Source of the DNA: Lithobates sylvaticus
Taxonomy: Eukaryota; Chordata; Amphibia; Anura; Ranidae
Length of the DNA: 64,000 nt
Direction: 5' to 3'
NCBI GenBank assembly: GCA_028564925.1
Contig: CM053026.1
Coordinates: forward strand, 604,366,616-604,430,615
Under the pieces are notes generated by a model. That model had not been told where the DNA came from and did not search any database. It was given only the letters and a program-made list of their open reading frames with translations. The position numbers and the translations under genes are program-made. Below, piece after piece: positions 44,131-55,539 of this stretch (the first letter of the stretch is position 1; each line of letters starts with the position of its first letter).

Positions 44131-44480
44131 ATTATATTTTACAATATTTTTTACTAGTTTTTTAGTCAAAGGTCACAGATCAATTAGGTGGCCATCGAAG
44201 TCTGCCATTAGGTAGTGTGGGACCCATGAATCCCAGGTTTTCTTGAACTTAGCTAATGCATTCAAGATATTTGCTGTAAGTTTCTCATTAGTAAATGTCT
44301 GGTGAAGTCAGGTTTTAACTTCATTCAACTAAATAAGTCAGCAAACTCTCGCTATAGTTTGATTCATGGCCATCAAAATGGGAGTCATCAGTTTAAACTA
44401 ATGTTTTGAGATGCCATGCATTTAATGTGTTCTATGCATGTTTTTTACCGGTTAAAGCCTCTCTTAGGTTAGTGAGAGGA
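44131..44480 (-). mobile_element. L1-clade LINE, ORF2 C-terminal fragment
   Basis: Minus-strand reading LNALAKFKKTWDSWVPHYL corresponds to the C-terminal end of L1 ORF2 (compare ISQHWSPWTDW of the young L1). Several stops; old. Confidence 0.55.
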
Positions 44481-44583
44481 TGTCTTTAATATTTAACTAT
44501 CCCCATGAATATTGCCTTTAACCCCTTCCTGCATACACAATCTAATATGGCACATTCCTTAAAGCTCAGATCTGGGCTAAACA

Positions 44584-46106
44584 TGTAGGTGGGCTGCAGT
44601 GTGGTGCAGTGGCAATAACACACACACAGTCCAAGTGCGATGAAAGAACTTGTAATAAAATAATGCATGGACAGTTTACAATAAACCCTGCGGAAAGTCA
44701 ATCTAACTGGCAACACTAACAGATTCAGCAGTATGTAGAGAGAACAGGTTTCAGCCAAACTTAGAGCGCCTGTTAGGAGGAGCAGAGCGTAGCCAGCCAT
44801 CTCATGCCCAAACGGGAAGATGTCCAGAGAAGTTGCAAGTCCTTCCTTATCAGGAACCTTTCCCTGCTGCTAATTCTGTCCTTACTTGACCCACTTGCAA
44901 AAATGTGCGCCAAGCCTGGGAGCCAGGGCTTTAACCACTTTCAGACCGAACCAATTTGCAGCCAAAGGACCAGGCCCCTTTTTGCGATTCCTCACTGCGT
45001 CGCTTTAATTGACAATTGCGCGGTCGTACGACGTGGCTCCCAAACAAAATTGACGTCCTTTTTTTCCCACAAATAGAGCTTTCTTTTGGTGGTATTTGAT
45101 CGCCCCTGCGTTTTTTTTTTTTTTTTTTTTGCGCTATAAACAAAAATAGAGGGACAATTTTGAAAAAAATGCATTATTTTTTACTTTTTGCTATAATAAA
45201 TATTCCCAAAAAATATATAAAAAAACTATTTTTTTCCTCAGTTTAGGCCGATACGTATTCTTCTAAATATTTTTGGTAAAAAAAAATCGCAATAAGCGAT
45301 TATTGATCGGTTTGCGCAGAAGTTATAGGGTTTACAAGTTAGGGGATAGTTTTATAGCATTTTTATTAATACATTTTTTTTATTAGTAATGGCGGCGATC
45401 TGCGATTTTTTTTGTGACTGCGACATTATGGCGGACACATCGGACATTTTTGACACATTTTTGGGACCATTGTCATTTATACAGCAATCAATGCTATTTA
45501 AATGCATTGATTCCTGTATAAATGACACTGGCAGTGAAGGGGTTAACCACAAGGGGGCAGTGTAAGGGTTAAGTATGCCTAGGGGTGTGTTTCTTACTGT
45601 GGGGGGGGGGTGTGGCTGTAAGCTAGTGAATGCTGATCTCTGCTCCAATCACAGGGAGCAGAGATCGGTGTCACTAGTTGCTAGGCAGAACGGGGAGATG
45701 CTGTTTATCTCGGCATCTCCCCGTTCAGCCTTCCCGTGAGACGATCGCGGGTGTCCCCGCGGCGATCAAGCCCGCGGGGACCGCGACCGGACTCACGGGG
45801 GTTCCGACCGGCGCGGACAGGCACGGACAGGCTAAAGGAGGGACTTATATATACGCCCTCCTGCCTGTACGTGCCATTCTGCCGACGTATATCGTCGTGC
45901 GCCGATCGGCAAGTGGTTAAATAGGCTTTGCCTGACCCAAGATGGCTGCTAGAGTTACGTGGTGTGGCAGCATCCAATTGGATCGCTTCCCCAGTGACCC
46001 AGGAAACCATAGAGGAACCATGTTTCTCCTGACTTCCACTCCAACTGTAGTGCCGCTGCAGAATCGTGCCACCTGCACTGGAGAAAGTAGACTGCACCTG
46101 CCTACA
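44584..46106. mobile_element. candidate solo LTR split by a family A insertion
   Basis: Ends TGTAGGTGG and CTGCCTACA, flanked by the 4-base repeat AACA (44580-44583 and 46107-46110). Without the insert at 44935-45916 it is about 540 bases. Orientation is unclear. No internal retroviral part is present. Confidence 0.55.
44935..45916 (+). mobile_element. TTAA-flanked DNA transposon, family A copy 4, longest simple copy
   Basis: TTAA at 44931-44934 and 45917-45920; tips CCACTTTCAGACCG and CGGCAAGTGG. 982 bases. The left 550 bases align with copies 1 and 2. The right part has inverted pairs (CTCTGCTCC / GGAGCAGAG, CGGGGAGATGC / GCATCTCCCCG, CCCGCGGGG), giving a cruciform-prone right end. Confidence 0.8.
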
Positions 46107-46110
46107 AACA

Positions 46111-46755
46111 AATACTGCCTAAATCAGGATTCATATGTATTCTAACTTGAATCTTAGTCCCTTTTGTACATTTATTCAATATCTGTGCAGTAATCCAAAA
46201 TAAGAACAACTCTTGCACTTTGCCTCTGTGCAGGAGTTTCCTGTAATACAGGCCAATCACTCCTAATTGTGCAGGGTGACTGGTCTTGTATCCACCCTAC
46301 TTTTGTTTTCTTTAGACAGCCTAGGGGGAGAACCTGCTGAGAGAACCTACTTTTACAAGGTAATATTTGAGTTTTAAAAAAAACTTTTGGTACACATAAA
46401 GTGAATTTATATACTTTCTGGCTATTGGGGAATATAATTAAAGCAACTTTTTTTGTGCCTTGAGTTTTGCTTTGACTGTTCGCACCAGTTTTAATAATGC
46501 AGGACTACTCATAGGAACTACTATCCCAAAGATGCTTTTTGACATTACAAAGTTTTTGATAAAATTGCAGATGTCCAGTCCAGCCCAGAGTCTTTGTGGT
46601 TATAATAGGTGTGTTAAAATGACCACAGATCTAAGTAACAATACAGATACAGAAATGTTATGGTCTGGTCTTACCAGCAATGCGATCTTCTGATACTATA
46701 TATACATGGGGCGCAGTGGTATAAGTTTATAATGAGAGAGCATTTTCTTTTACAG
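46111..46755. other. intron, nothing recognised
   Basis: AT-rich sequence ending in TTTTCTTTTACAG acceptor. Confidence 0.5.
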
Positions 46756-46827
46756 CGATTTGGCTCATAACAGAATTGAAGCATTTGATCCATCTTTATT
46801 GAAGGACTTGAAAGACTTGTCACAATT
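46756..46827 (+). CDS. rxfp1: RXFP1 exon, leucine-rich repeat 8
   Basis: 72 bases; reads DLAHNRIEAFDPSLL then KDLKDLSQ. The first Asp equals human Asp279, completing the second acidic relaxin-binding pair with the Glu of the previous exon. Phase 2 on both sides; donor gtaagt. Confidence 0.95.
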
Positions 46828-47159
46828 GTAAGTCTTTATGTGATCATTTTCTCTCAAGTAACCAGTTGTATTTTTAACATGATGCAACAAAATATGTATT
46901 TATACTTATTGCATAGTAACCGCTATGTAAAAGCTAAAATGAAGATTCTTATAACATCTCGGTTGGATCTTATTGTGGATATAATTACATGATACTGAGT
47001 TTCCTTATTGGATTGATGTGAAAGCTATGATATTAAAGAACAACTTTCACAAACTGTATATGTAATGTAGATGCTGTAAATTGCACATCAGTTCTTACTA
47101 TGCTTATTTTTTCCTGCAATTCTCTTTCTGTACTCCTTAACTAATGCTTGCACATTATA
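46828..47159. other. intron, nothing recognised
   Basis: AT-rich, no repeats seen. Confidence 0.5.
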
Positions 47160-47555
47160 TGGCAAAACGTTTTAGAACAACCAAACTTTACACCTACACA
47201 GTATGGGTGAAAATTTGTTCTATTAATAAATTCGGGCCTTTCCAGTAAATGGTGCTGCTAATGCTACAGCAATTTAAAAAAAAAAACTGTGCACATTCAA
47301 CCTTGGGTCAATGTTCTTTTCTGTTCCAGCATGACTCTGCCCCTATACACAAATCCATATCCATAAAGCCAGGGCTTCCTGAGCTGGTGTAAAGGAACTG
47401 GGGTGACCTATAGAGAGCCCTGACCTCCACCAGTTCAAACACCTTTTGGATGAATTGGAATACCAATTGCGAGCCAGGCATTCTCATCTAACTTCAGTAC
47501 CAGACCTCATATATGGTCTTTTGGTTGAATGGGAACATATTCCCAAAGACAAAAT
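47160..47555 (+). mobile_element. ancient Tc1-like remnant
   Basis: Starts near TATATGGCAAAACGTTTTAG. The plus strand retains scattered words of the catalytic C-terminus: TTCCAGCATGACTC, CCCTGACCTCCACC (from the SPDLNP region) and GAATGGGAACATATTCCC. Heavily decayed. Confidence 0.6.
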
Positions 47556-48029
47556 AACAAAAACAAAAAAATCACTACGCTAAGGTGAAATCAATTTAAA
47601 ACAAAGCTGCCAGCACCAAACATACAGAAAAGAAAAATACTAAACAGATGCAGAGCTGTATTTAAATAAAAATAAAAGTAATATCAAAACTTAGAAACCC
47701 AATATATATGTGCAAACAATTTAAACATATAAATCATATGCTAGAATAATAATAATAAACTCATATAAATGACCTTTAAAATAACTTTTCACTGAAAAAT
47801 TATTAGTATGTGTGAGTTACACATACATTGATCAATTTGTGAGCAATCAAATTCTAATACCATAAATTGTGCCACCAAAAGTGTCCATATAAGAGTCCAC
47901 ACACATTAATGCTGTTGAAAATGCATGACCAACTCCAATCCATGCCTCCCAGTAAGTGATAATATTCCCGCTACAGTGGCAAACCACTCATGCAAACTGC
48001 TTACCAGATTTATATGACCATTTTTGCAA
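47556..48029. other. unclassified element fragment
   Basis: CACTACGCTAAGGTG and AAGCTGCCAGCACC at 47572-47617 are of the same style as the long-inverted-repeat elements; no frames. Confidence 0.3.
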
Positions 48030-49736
48030 AATGGTTATGTCAGGAATTGGATCACCTGCTGGTGGCACTGTGGCTCCCAGACCTGTAGGTTGTAGCTTCG
48101 GTGTCCACCAGCGGGTGTCTCTCCGCAACCAGCAGTTCCTAGCAATTAGTCGTCCCCTGATACTGGCTTTATGGGAGGGTATTTAATTTTCTGTTACTCC
48201 ATCTTGCCTTGGTGTTCTGCTTGTGTGTCCCTGAAATCCTCCTCTGTCTAGGGTCCCCCTCCCCACCCCCTCAAGCTAATCTACTGGTGCAGCGTGGGTT
48301 TATCAACTAAGAGGCTGACACAGGCTGTCATCAAGAGAGCCCAGTTATGCTCATCATTTCTGCCAAGCTGCTTCATTCACAGAAGCCATACTACAGCTTC
48401 TATAAGTAAAACGTGATCTATGGAGGGGGAGGACCTTTCAATCATCCACCCCTGTCCTCCATTCTTAGGACATGTTTTATTCATAGAGATGATACCCTTA
48501 TGTGCTGAGCAGAACAGAACTGTAGGCATTCAGAAGTTACCACAACTGGATGAAGTATAAATACACAGAGGAATGGAGCATGAGCTCATCACTTCAGATA
48601 GCTATAGCCGAGCAGGAATTTGAGACAGCCATTGTCTCCAATCGAATTTTGACTTTGTATCATAGACATGCTTACAGCACAACTGGATTGAAAGATGAAG
48701 ATGGGTGGCAAAACAAGTCTCCCCATCCTCAAATCATTCTCCAGATTCCCTGTTGTCATTGTTTTTTGATAAAATATTAAACTTTGGTAAAATAATCTTT
48801 AAAGAGAAATATTATATTTATACATTAAAATACATTTTATAATAGCTGTCCATTTAAATTTGTTTTAGCTCTGTAGTAGCCTAGGTCCCAGTGGAGAACA
48901 AGGGGGCCCAGCTGCAACCATCATGCTCATTTGGTAAACCGGGGGGTAGTGTAATAAGTCAAGGGTAGGCTGTGCACCTAAAGGAAGATGCACTTGTAGA
49001 AAGTTGGTGTCAAACAGGGTGAGCTGTGCTAGTACAGACAATACAAATGGGGCTTTTTCTTTGTGCCTGTTGCAATCTAATCAATATCAATCCAAGGGAT
49101 GGAGGAGGCAAAACTTGCTACCTTGCCTAGGGCTCCAGTATCCCTTAATCTGTCTCTTCTTCTTTTTATATGATTCTTTTTGGAATATCACTTTATGAAA
49201 GAAAATTTACAGTATATTATGACAAATGTGAAAAAACTGTTGTTGGGTCTCTGAAGGCTGTATGGTGGGGGGTTGTGGGATGCGGACAACCCAAATTGGC
49301 AGCCAAGCATACCACATCGATTTGGTTCTGTGAATCCTGTTACCTACAATCCATTGAAGATTCCTGGATCTGATCTTCCGTCATTGTGTTCATCAAACTT
49401 TATTATCAACCTCTGGCATCATACGCTAACATCGCTCACTAAATTCATCTTTCTGGTAAGCAGATTGGGATCACATGAGTTTGTAGTCCTTTTTTTGGTC
49501 GTTTTGGTTTTGATGCACTGAACTTTGGTGGAAGATTCACTTTATATCATCATATGAGTTGATGCTTTGGTTTATTCGATGGACTTTTCATAATCACTTT
49601 TATCTCACATTTTTTTGGTATAGCGCTACACTCTGGTTTTTATATTATGACAGTATTTTGTCACAGTTATGAACTCTATTACTGAATAATAATATCACTG
49701 AATATTTTTATTTATTTTTTTGTTTAATATGTACAG
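48030..49736. other. intron, mixed unassigned repeats
   Basis: 48032 TGTCAGGAATTGG looks like an LTR start, without a confirmed end. 48480-48840 is unassigned. 49240-49640 reads like the right half of a long-inverted-repeat element (TATAGCGCTACACTCTGG at 49620). No gene. Confidence 0.35.
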
Positions 49737-49808
49737 GAATATTTCCTATAACCCCTTACAGAAGATACAGGCAGACCAGTTTGATTATGTTCTTGCATTG
49801 AAGTCCCT
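49737..49808 (+). CDS. rxfp1: RXFP1 exon, leucine-rich repeat 9
   Basis: 72 bases; reads NISYNPLQKIQADQFDYV then LALKS. The sequon Asn-Ile-Ser is kept at the position of human Asn-Leu-Ser, a known glycosylated site. Very close to human (NPIQKIQANQFDYL). Phase 2 on both sides; acceptor GTACAG, donor gtaagt. Confidence 0.95.
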
Positions 49809-50049
49809 GTAAGTATAATTTAGGGTGAAGTGTTTAAAACTTTATGATACTTTTGCCCAAATAGTGCTTTATAAAATTGAGCTGATCTTACTTCAGTACA
49901 GTCCTGGCTTTAAATACAATGCATCCTTTCTGCTATTTGGTCTTCCACTGTACCATCCCCTACATTAGGCCTAATAGGCCATGCAGTAGTGGGGGTGACC
50001 CGAAGTACAAAAAAGATTCACTTAAAGTATCCAATTGCACATAATTGGG
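49809..50049. other. intron, nothing recognised
   Basis: Short unassigned stretch. Confidence 0.4.
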
Positions 50050-50470
50050 CGTTTAAAGCTGAACTCTAGGCATAGAGAGGAGGCATGGCAATACAGTTTT
50101 GTGTTCATTAAAAAAAAAGTACATCTATTTTTAAATACAGATCGTGTAAGCACTTAAATTTGATTTGGTATCATCCTTTTGATTTGACTTTACTGAAGCA
50201 TTAGGATAGGGGCGGGGGCATACGTAGGAGCCAATTAGGTGTGCTGCATGCACATGTGCGGACAAAGTACATACTAAGGAGAGAGTAGAGTGAGCAGATG
50301 GATGATTTTTTCATCATGCTACTGCTGCTTCTTCTCCATCACGGGCTTGGGACAGGGTATATGATCTAGCTGCATTTTTTAACTACAGCAGACTAAATCC
50401 ATGTCACCAGCCTAGCTTTGCTGTCTTAGGAAAGTGGATAAGAGGTGCTGGAACCCTGAGAATTGTTCTA
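50050..50470. mobile_element. T2-like MITE, left end
   Basis: TTTAAAGCTGAACTCTAGGC at the left; the body has GC-rich and AT-rich parts like other T2-like copies. No clear right end. Confidence 0.4.
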
Positions 50471-51036
50471 GGATTACTTGCTATATACAGTATTATCAGA
50501 TATTGGGATAAACAATGTTTGCATAAAAAATTATAACACACAGTTTAAAGAGCTAAAGAATAAATGACATCAGAAATCAGTCTGAACATGATTTTAAAAT
50601 AATACAGATATAAAGGGCACTAAAACTGGTGTTGCTATTAACAGTAAAAAATGGTTATTATGTGATGTGCTATTATGTGATATTCCACATTAATCTCTGT
50701 ATTAGGACTAATGTGGACTATTACTGATTCACAAAAATTCCTATTTATATTACCAGTGATTTTTAATATTATTATCATCATCACCCATTTAATATTTTAA
50801 AATCAGGTTGTTCTTATTGATTTTTAATATATTTGTTTTTATCTCCTTAAACTACGTGTTATTTTAAATTTTTCATATTCCATGTTAGCCCTGATTAAGG
50901 GAGCAGAAATAAAGCCCCTGAAACAAGTTTGTGTTGCAAAAATTTTACAATTGAATTATACAATCCCCTGCGCTAAAGATACTAATTGGTGATTAAGCCT
51001 GCCGCTGCTGTACATGACATAAGTCAAAACATGGAA
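50471..51036. other. unclassified element fragment
   Basis: 50888-50940 contains CCCTGATTAAGGGAGC and CCCCTGAAACAAGTTTGTG, a version of the recurring motif discussed under the long-inverted-repeat elements, followed by CCTGCGCTAAAG. Confidence 0.35.
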
Positions 51037-52273
51037 AAAAGGGTATAAGTACAACAGCGCTGACAGCCTGAATAAATACAATATAGTGCAAAATTTTTGC
51101 AAAATTGTAGTGCATACAAAATTAATCCCAAAAAATTAATATATATTATATCTCAAGAATGTAGCCAGTGAAAGCTTAAAAAAATGTGCAAATATGTATA
51201 AACCTCTATATTTTACAGGTGCCTTCCACAGGTGCTGCTGTGCTAGAAATAGTGCAAATCAATATTAAGCATGTGACCAGTGAAAGTCCAAAAAAGACGT
51301 GTGCATAAACATATAGCAATTCACAGTTGATAAGTTCCTTTCCCGAGTTCCTTTCAAAAGTGCTGCTGTGCTAAAAAACATATGATGCTGTAAACAGGTA
51401 CATACGGGATACACCCCCTTATGGTTGAACTCACGAGATCCAATGGACCCCCAAGCAGTACTGTGTTGCGGGTCAGGTACACTAATGCCCCGTACACGCG
51501 GTCGGATTTTCCGATGGAAAATGTCCTATCGGACCATGTTGTCGGAAATTCCGACCGTGTGTGGGCTCCATCTGACTTCATCTGAAAAAGTTTGAGATCC
51601 TGCTCTCAAATTTTCCGACAACAAAGTCCTATTGGACTTTTTCCGATCGTGTGTAGCGAATTCCGACGGACAAAGTGCCATGTATGCTCAGATACAAAGA
51701 CCAAAGCTATTGGCTACTAGCCTCTACGTAGTCACGTCGTACGCAACGAACATCACCACTTTCGGGATGATCGAATTTTCTGACAACTTTGTCTGACCGT
51801 GTGTATGCAACACCAGTGTCGGAAAAAATCAGACGGATTTTGTGGTCGGAATTTCCGACCGTGTGTACGGGGCATTAGTATGGTGAGCGGGGTGATGAAA
51901 ACACCAACACATGGGTGCGATCCTTCCTGGGGTGTTTCTGGCACAAACATATAGAGAAAGAGCCTGCATAGTAAAGTAAGTCTTGTTTAATTCCAATCAT
52001 AAAATCAATCTTTACATGGTTCCAAGGTTGAGGGCAAAACGGATAAACATCAATTACCAGTCCATTGATCTATAGGTTCTCTCACAACCTAACTGCAATT
52101 GAACAGGCATCGGACGCAATGTCACCGCGGTGCTGCAAACTGCGTCTGACGCTGCGTTTCTCCCTTCCCACAGGGCTGTTATCAAAGACCTTTTTTTTTT
52201 GTATGCACTACAGTTGCACTTTATTGTATTTATTCAGGCTGTCGGCGCTTGGGTACTTATACCCTTTTTTCCA
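51037..52273. mobile_element. long-inverted-repeat element, second example
   Basis: Arms of about 90 bases: GGGTATAAGTACAACAGCGC then TGACAGCCTGAATAAATAC at 51037-51126 is inverted at 52191-52273. The interior holds repeated TGACCAGTGAAAG words and a MITE at 51482-51878. No coding sequence. Confidence 0.65.
51482..51878. mobile_element. MITE with CTAATGCCCCGTACAC ends
   Basis: Perfectly inverted tips CTAATGCCCCGTACAC and GTGTACGGGGCATTAG. Sub-terminal TCGGAATTTCCGACCGTGTG occurs several times in both orientations. Harbinger-like in style; superfamily not certain. Confidence 0.65.
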
Positions 52274-52489
52274 TGGATTATACTTGTGTTTGAATTTGAA
52301 TATTATGGTGTGGCAATTAAATTCCTGATTACTCATAGTTTTGCTGTCTGACTGGGCTGAGTTAATTTTAGGACTGAGAATTACAGCTCCCATATATGTA
52401 TATTTGACTGTTTGCCTGGACCTTGACTTCAAAGTTAAAATAGATTCCCTTTCCCCTATACTGTAAATATTTTAGAAAATTAGGTACAT

Positions 52490-52690
52490 TATTTCTACTG
52501 TAAAACTTTGCTCCTTTCCTTATTAGAGCATATTATTGGACCATGCTTTATAAAGGATTTTCGCCTTCCTCTGGATAAATTGCGGATATAACTTTCTGTG
52601 CATTTAGGTTTTCAATTTAGTTATCCATCGTTTTGTTGGTGATCTTGATGGATGCCTGTTATTTCATTCAATAGCTCCCTTCCCCTCAAG
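52490..52690 (+). mobile_element. CR1-type LINE tail remnant
   Basis: CATGCTTTATAAAGGATTTT then CGCCTTCCTCTGGATAAATT parallels the 3' UTR at 54650-54700 (GCATGCTCTGCTGGGGTTTT, GCCTTCCTCTGGATCAACTG). Confidence 0.45.
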
Positions 52691-53102
52691 GTTAACTTTG
52701 TATCACTTGACTAATAATTACGGTACTCCAGCTGTTACTGCAGAAAAATATTTACTGGTGAATTTCAGGTATAGATATTTTTACATAGACCAAAAGTCGC
52801 TCACCCACAACTCCACCAGAATGGTAGCGGGCGAAGGGAGGAATACAATGGGATTTAAAATACGCCACCAAAGAGAGTGCAAACAATATATTTAAAACAC
52901 CATTATTTTTTTATTTACAAATATTAAAAACACATAGAATAATATAAAATAAGTGACATATATTTATTTCTATCTATCAATGGGCATAAAAAGTTGCTTC
53001 CTTGGGATCCGTGCCACTTGATACTACATTCATTGGTTTTCTATAAAGATAATAAATTACATACATCAAAGACATACCATATAGAAAAATAAAAATGTTT
53101 TT

Positions 53103-53103
<1 letters not shown>

Positions 53104-53146
<43 letters not shown>
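53104..53146. repeat. (TA)n(CA)n microsatellite
   Basis: Adjoins the left tip of the Tc1 element at 53144. Confidence 0.9.
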
Positions 53147-54011
53147 TGAGCAAATTTATAAACGCAACACTTTGCCCCTATTTATCATGAGCTGAACTTA
53201 AAGATCTACGACTTTTTCTATGTACGCAAAAGGCCAATTTCTCTCAAATATTGTTCACAAATATAATACAAATACAAAAGGGCCAGTTCACACCAGACGC
53301 AGTTCCGTTCAGTTCAGTGCGCTTTTTTTCTGCACTAAAAATGCATGCACAGTGTTTTCCATGTATTCCAATGGCTCTAGTTTACACCATGCAGTCAGTT
53401 TCTGGTCAGTTTCCAGTCAGTTTCTGGTGCGGAAACTGACCGAAACTGACTGTATTGGTGCAGAAAAAATGGAACTGCACAGAACTGCATGGAACTGCAT
53501 CTGGTGTGAACTGGCCCTAAATCTGTGTTAGTGAACACTTCTGTTTTGCGAGATAATCCATCCACCTCACAGGTGTGGCATATCATATGCTGATTAGACA
53601 GAATGATTATTGCACAGGTGTGTCTTAGGCTGGCCACAATAAAAGGCCACTCTAAAATGTTTTATCACACAGCACAATGCCACAAGTTTTGAGGGAGCAT
53701 GCAATTGACATGCTGGCTGCAGGAATGTCCACCAGAGCTGTTGCCCTTGAATTTAATGTTCATTTCTCTACCATAAGCCATCTCCAAAAGCGTTTCAGAG
53801 AATTTGGCAGTATATCCAACTGGCCTCACAACTGCAGACCCGCAGACCACGTGTAACCACACCAGCCCAGGATCTCCACATCCAGCATCTTCACCTCCAA
53901 GATCGTCTGAGACCAGCCACCCCACATTAGAAAAAGTCATAGATCTTTAAGTTCAGCTCATGATAATTAGGGGCAAACACAAAAATGTTGCGTTTATAAT
54001 TTTGCTCAGTG
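53144..54011 (+). mobile_element. Tc1-like transposon, internally deleted, split by a MITE
   Basis: Tips CACTGAGCAAATTTATAAACG and the inverted TTTATAATTTTGCTCAGTG, with long sub-terminal matches (AAAGATCTACGACTTTTTCTA and its complement). The middle reads the transposase start REHAIDMLAAGMSTRAVALE and FNVHFSTISHLQKRF (DNA-binding helix-turn-helix) then loses frame; the catalytic region is absent. Confidence 0.82.
53280..53517. mobile_element. MITE with GGGCCAGTTCACACCAG ends
   Basis: Inverted tips GGGCCAGTTCACACCAG and CTGGTGTGAACTGGCCC, Harbinger-like in style. The centre repeats CAGTCAGTTTC units in both orientations. Inserted in the Tc1 element's left terminal region. Confidence 0.7.
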
Positions 54012-54235
54012 TATATGCGCAACCTCGCGCCAATAAAAAGTTACTATGAAATTACTATATAGCTGCTCCCCAAAATACGTAAGATTTCCTACTGTGCCAT
54101 ATAAAAAATGGTGATAGGGGGCGCTGTGAAATAAATACTATCAAATATGTATATATATGACCATATAACATGGAATGGTGACAATTAATTTTTAAAGTCC
54201 ATAAATCTTCAGTGAAAATTCGATATAAATCGTAA

Positions 54236-54820
54236 TAAAAGAGCTCAGCTACGAGGAAAGTTTAGAGGAACTGAATTTATTCACCCTTGATAAGAGGAGA
54301 TTAAGGGGGGATATGATCAACATGTACAAATATATAAGGGGTCCATATAGTGAACTTGGTGTTGAGTTATTCACTTTACAGTCAACACTCTTTATGTCTA
54401 GAGGAAAAGAGATTTCATCTCCAAATACGGAAAGGTTTCTTCAGTAAGAGCTGTGAAAATGTGGAATAGACTCCCTGCAGAGGTGGTTCTGGCCAGCTCA
54501 GTAGATTGCTTTAAGAAAGGCCTGGATACTTTCCTAAGTGTACATAATATAACTGGGTACTGACATTTATAGGTAAAGTTGATCCGGGGAAAATCCGATT
54601 GCCTCTCGGGGATCAGGAAGGAATTCTTTCCCCTGCTTTAGCAAATTGGAGCATGCTCTGCTGGGGTTTTTTGCCTTCCTCTGGATCAACTGTGGGTATA
54701 GAATGGGGTATATGGGATTGTAGAATATTTTTTTTTTTTATTATTTATGGTTGAACTGGATGGAATTGTGTCTTTTTTCATCCTAGCTAACTATGTAACT
54801 AACTATGTAACTATGTAGTA
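54236..54820 (+). mobile_element. CR1-type LINE 3' end
   Basis: Plus-strand reading LDKRRLRGDMINMYKYIRG, then LFMSRGKE, is the C-terminal end of the ORF2 of these LINEs, followed by frameshifts. The 3' UTR reads CCTCTCGGGGATCAGGAAGG and the 3' terminus repeats AACTATGTAACTATGTA, the octamer tail of CR1 elements. Confidence 0.75.
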
Positions 54821-55539
54821 GAATCAAATAATCATGCAGAAAATCCTCCACCACTTCATATAAGATTCAAATCACACCCAATGTGCTCAAGTAAAAAGAC
54901 CTGCTCACCAGATGTCCATGACCTCTTTAATTAAAAAGAATGTCTGAAAACACTAGGTAAACACTCCTGGGGCCAAAGGATGAATCAGGAATCTCCTAGG
55001 CTGTGCTCTCCTCTCCACCACGATTCCCCATATGGATAAAAGACAAAGGGGGACCAATACTGTTTTTATTTAAAATATGATAAACCATACAAAAAAATCA
55101 GCTTTTTTCCAGTGCCTATATCCCGGCACTAAGAATAACTTGCGTGTGGACTAGTGGAGAACCATACACCGCTCAGTCCGCACTGAAGATCAGCGTGCGT
55201 TCCACCGCTGCTGAAAGATGAACCGAAAGCTGGGACCCGGATATGACGTGAGTGGAAGGCGCCTTGATGTATGTTTCGTATTGCTACGTCATCAGGAATC
55301 GCTCTGGTCACTAGGCAGAAGACTCTATATAGCCTGGAAGTGGATTTTATTAGGCAGAGAAAGTAAATATCCACCCTATTCAATCCTAGTGAGCTAATGC
55401 CAGCTAAAAACATGCCTCATACGGAGGCAGAGATAAAACATATGTAATGCATGAATAAATACACTATTATTAAAATCAATACATTGTTATTGTGGACCAT
55501 TATACCAATTCATTAAACATTAAAACATATCATATAAAA
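54821..55539. other. unclassified element fragment
   Basis: TTTCGTATTGCTACGTCATCA at 55273-55293 again carries the recurring motif; GTGCCTATATCCCGGCAC forms a hairpin at 55113. No frames of note. Confidence 0.4.

Noticed and set aside
48032-48300. A third solo LTR starting TGTCAGGAATTGG
   Set aside because: No matching end with a target duplication could be placed, so it stays unassigned.
52065-52351. Hydrophobic 87-codon frame resembling a membrane peptide
   Set aside because: It lies across the arm of an inverted-repeat element, is rich in Phe/Leu only because of T-rich sequence, and has no partner or domain.
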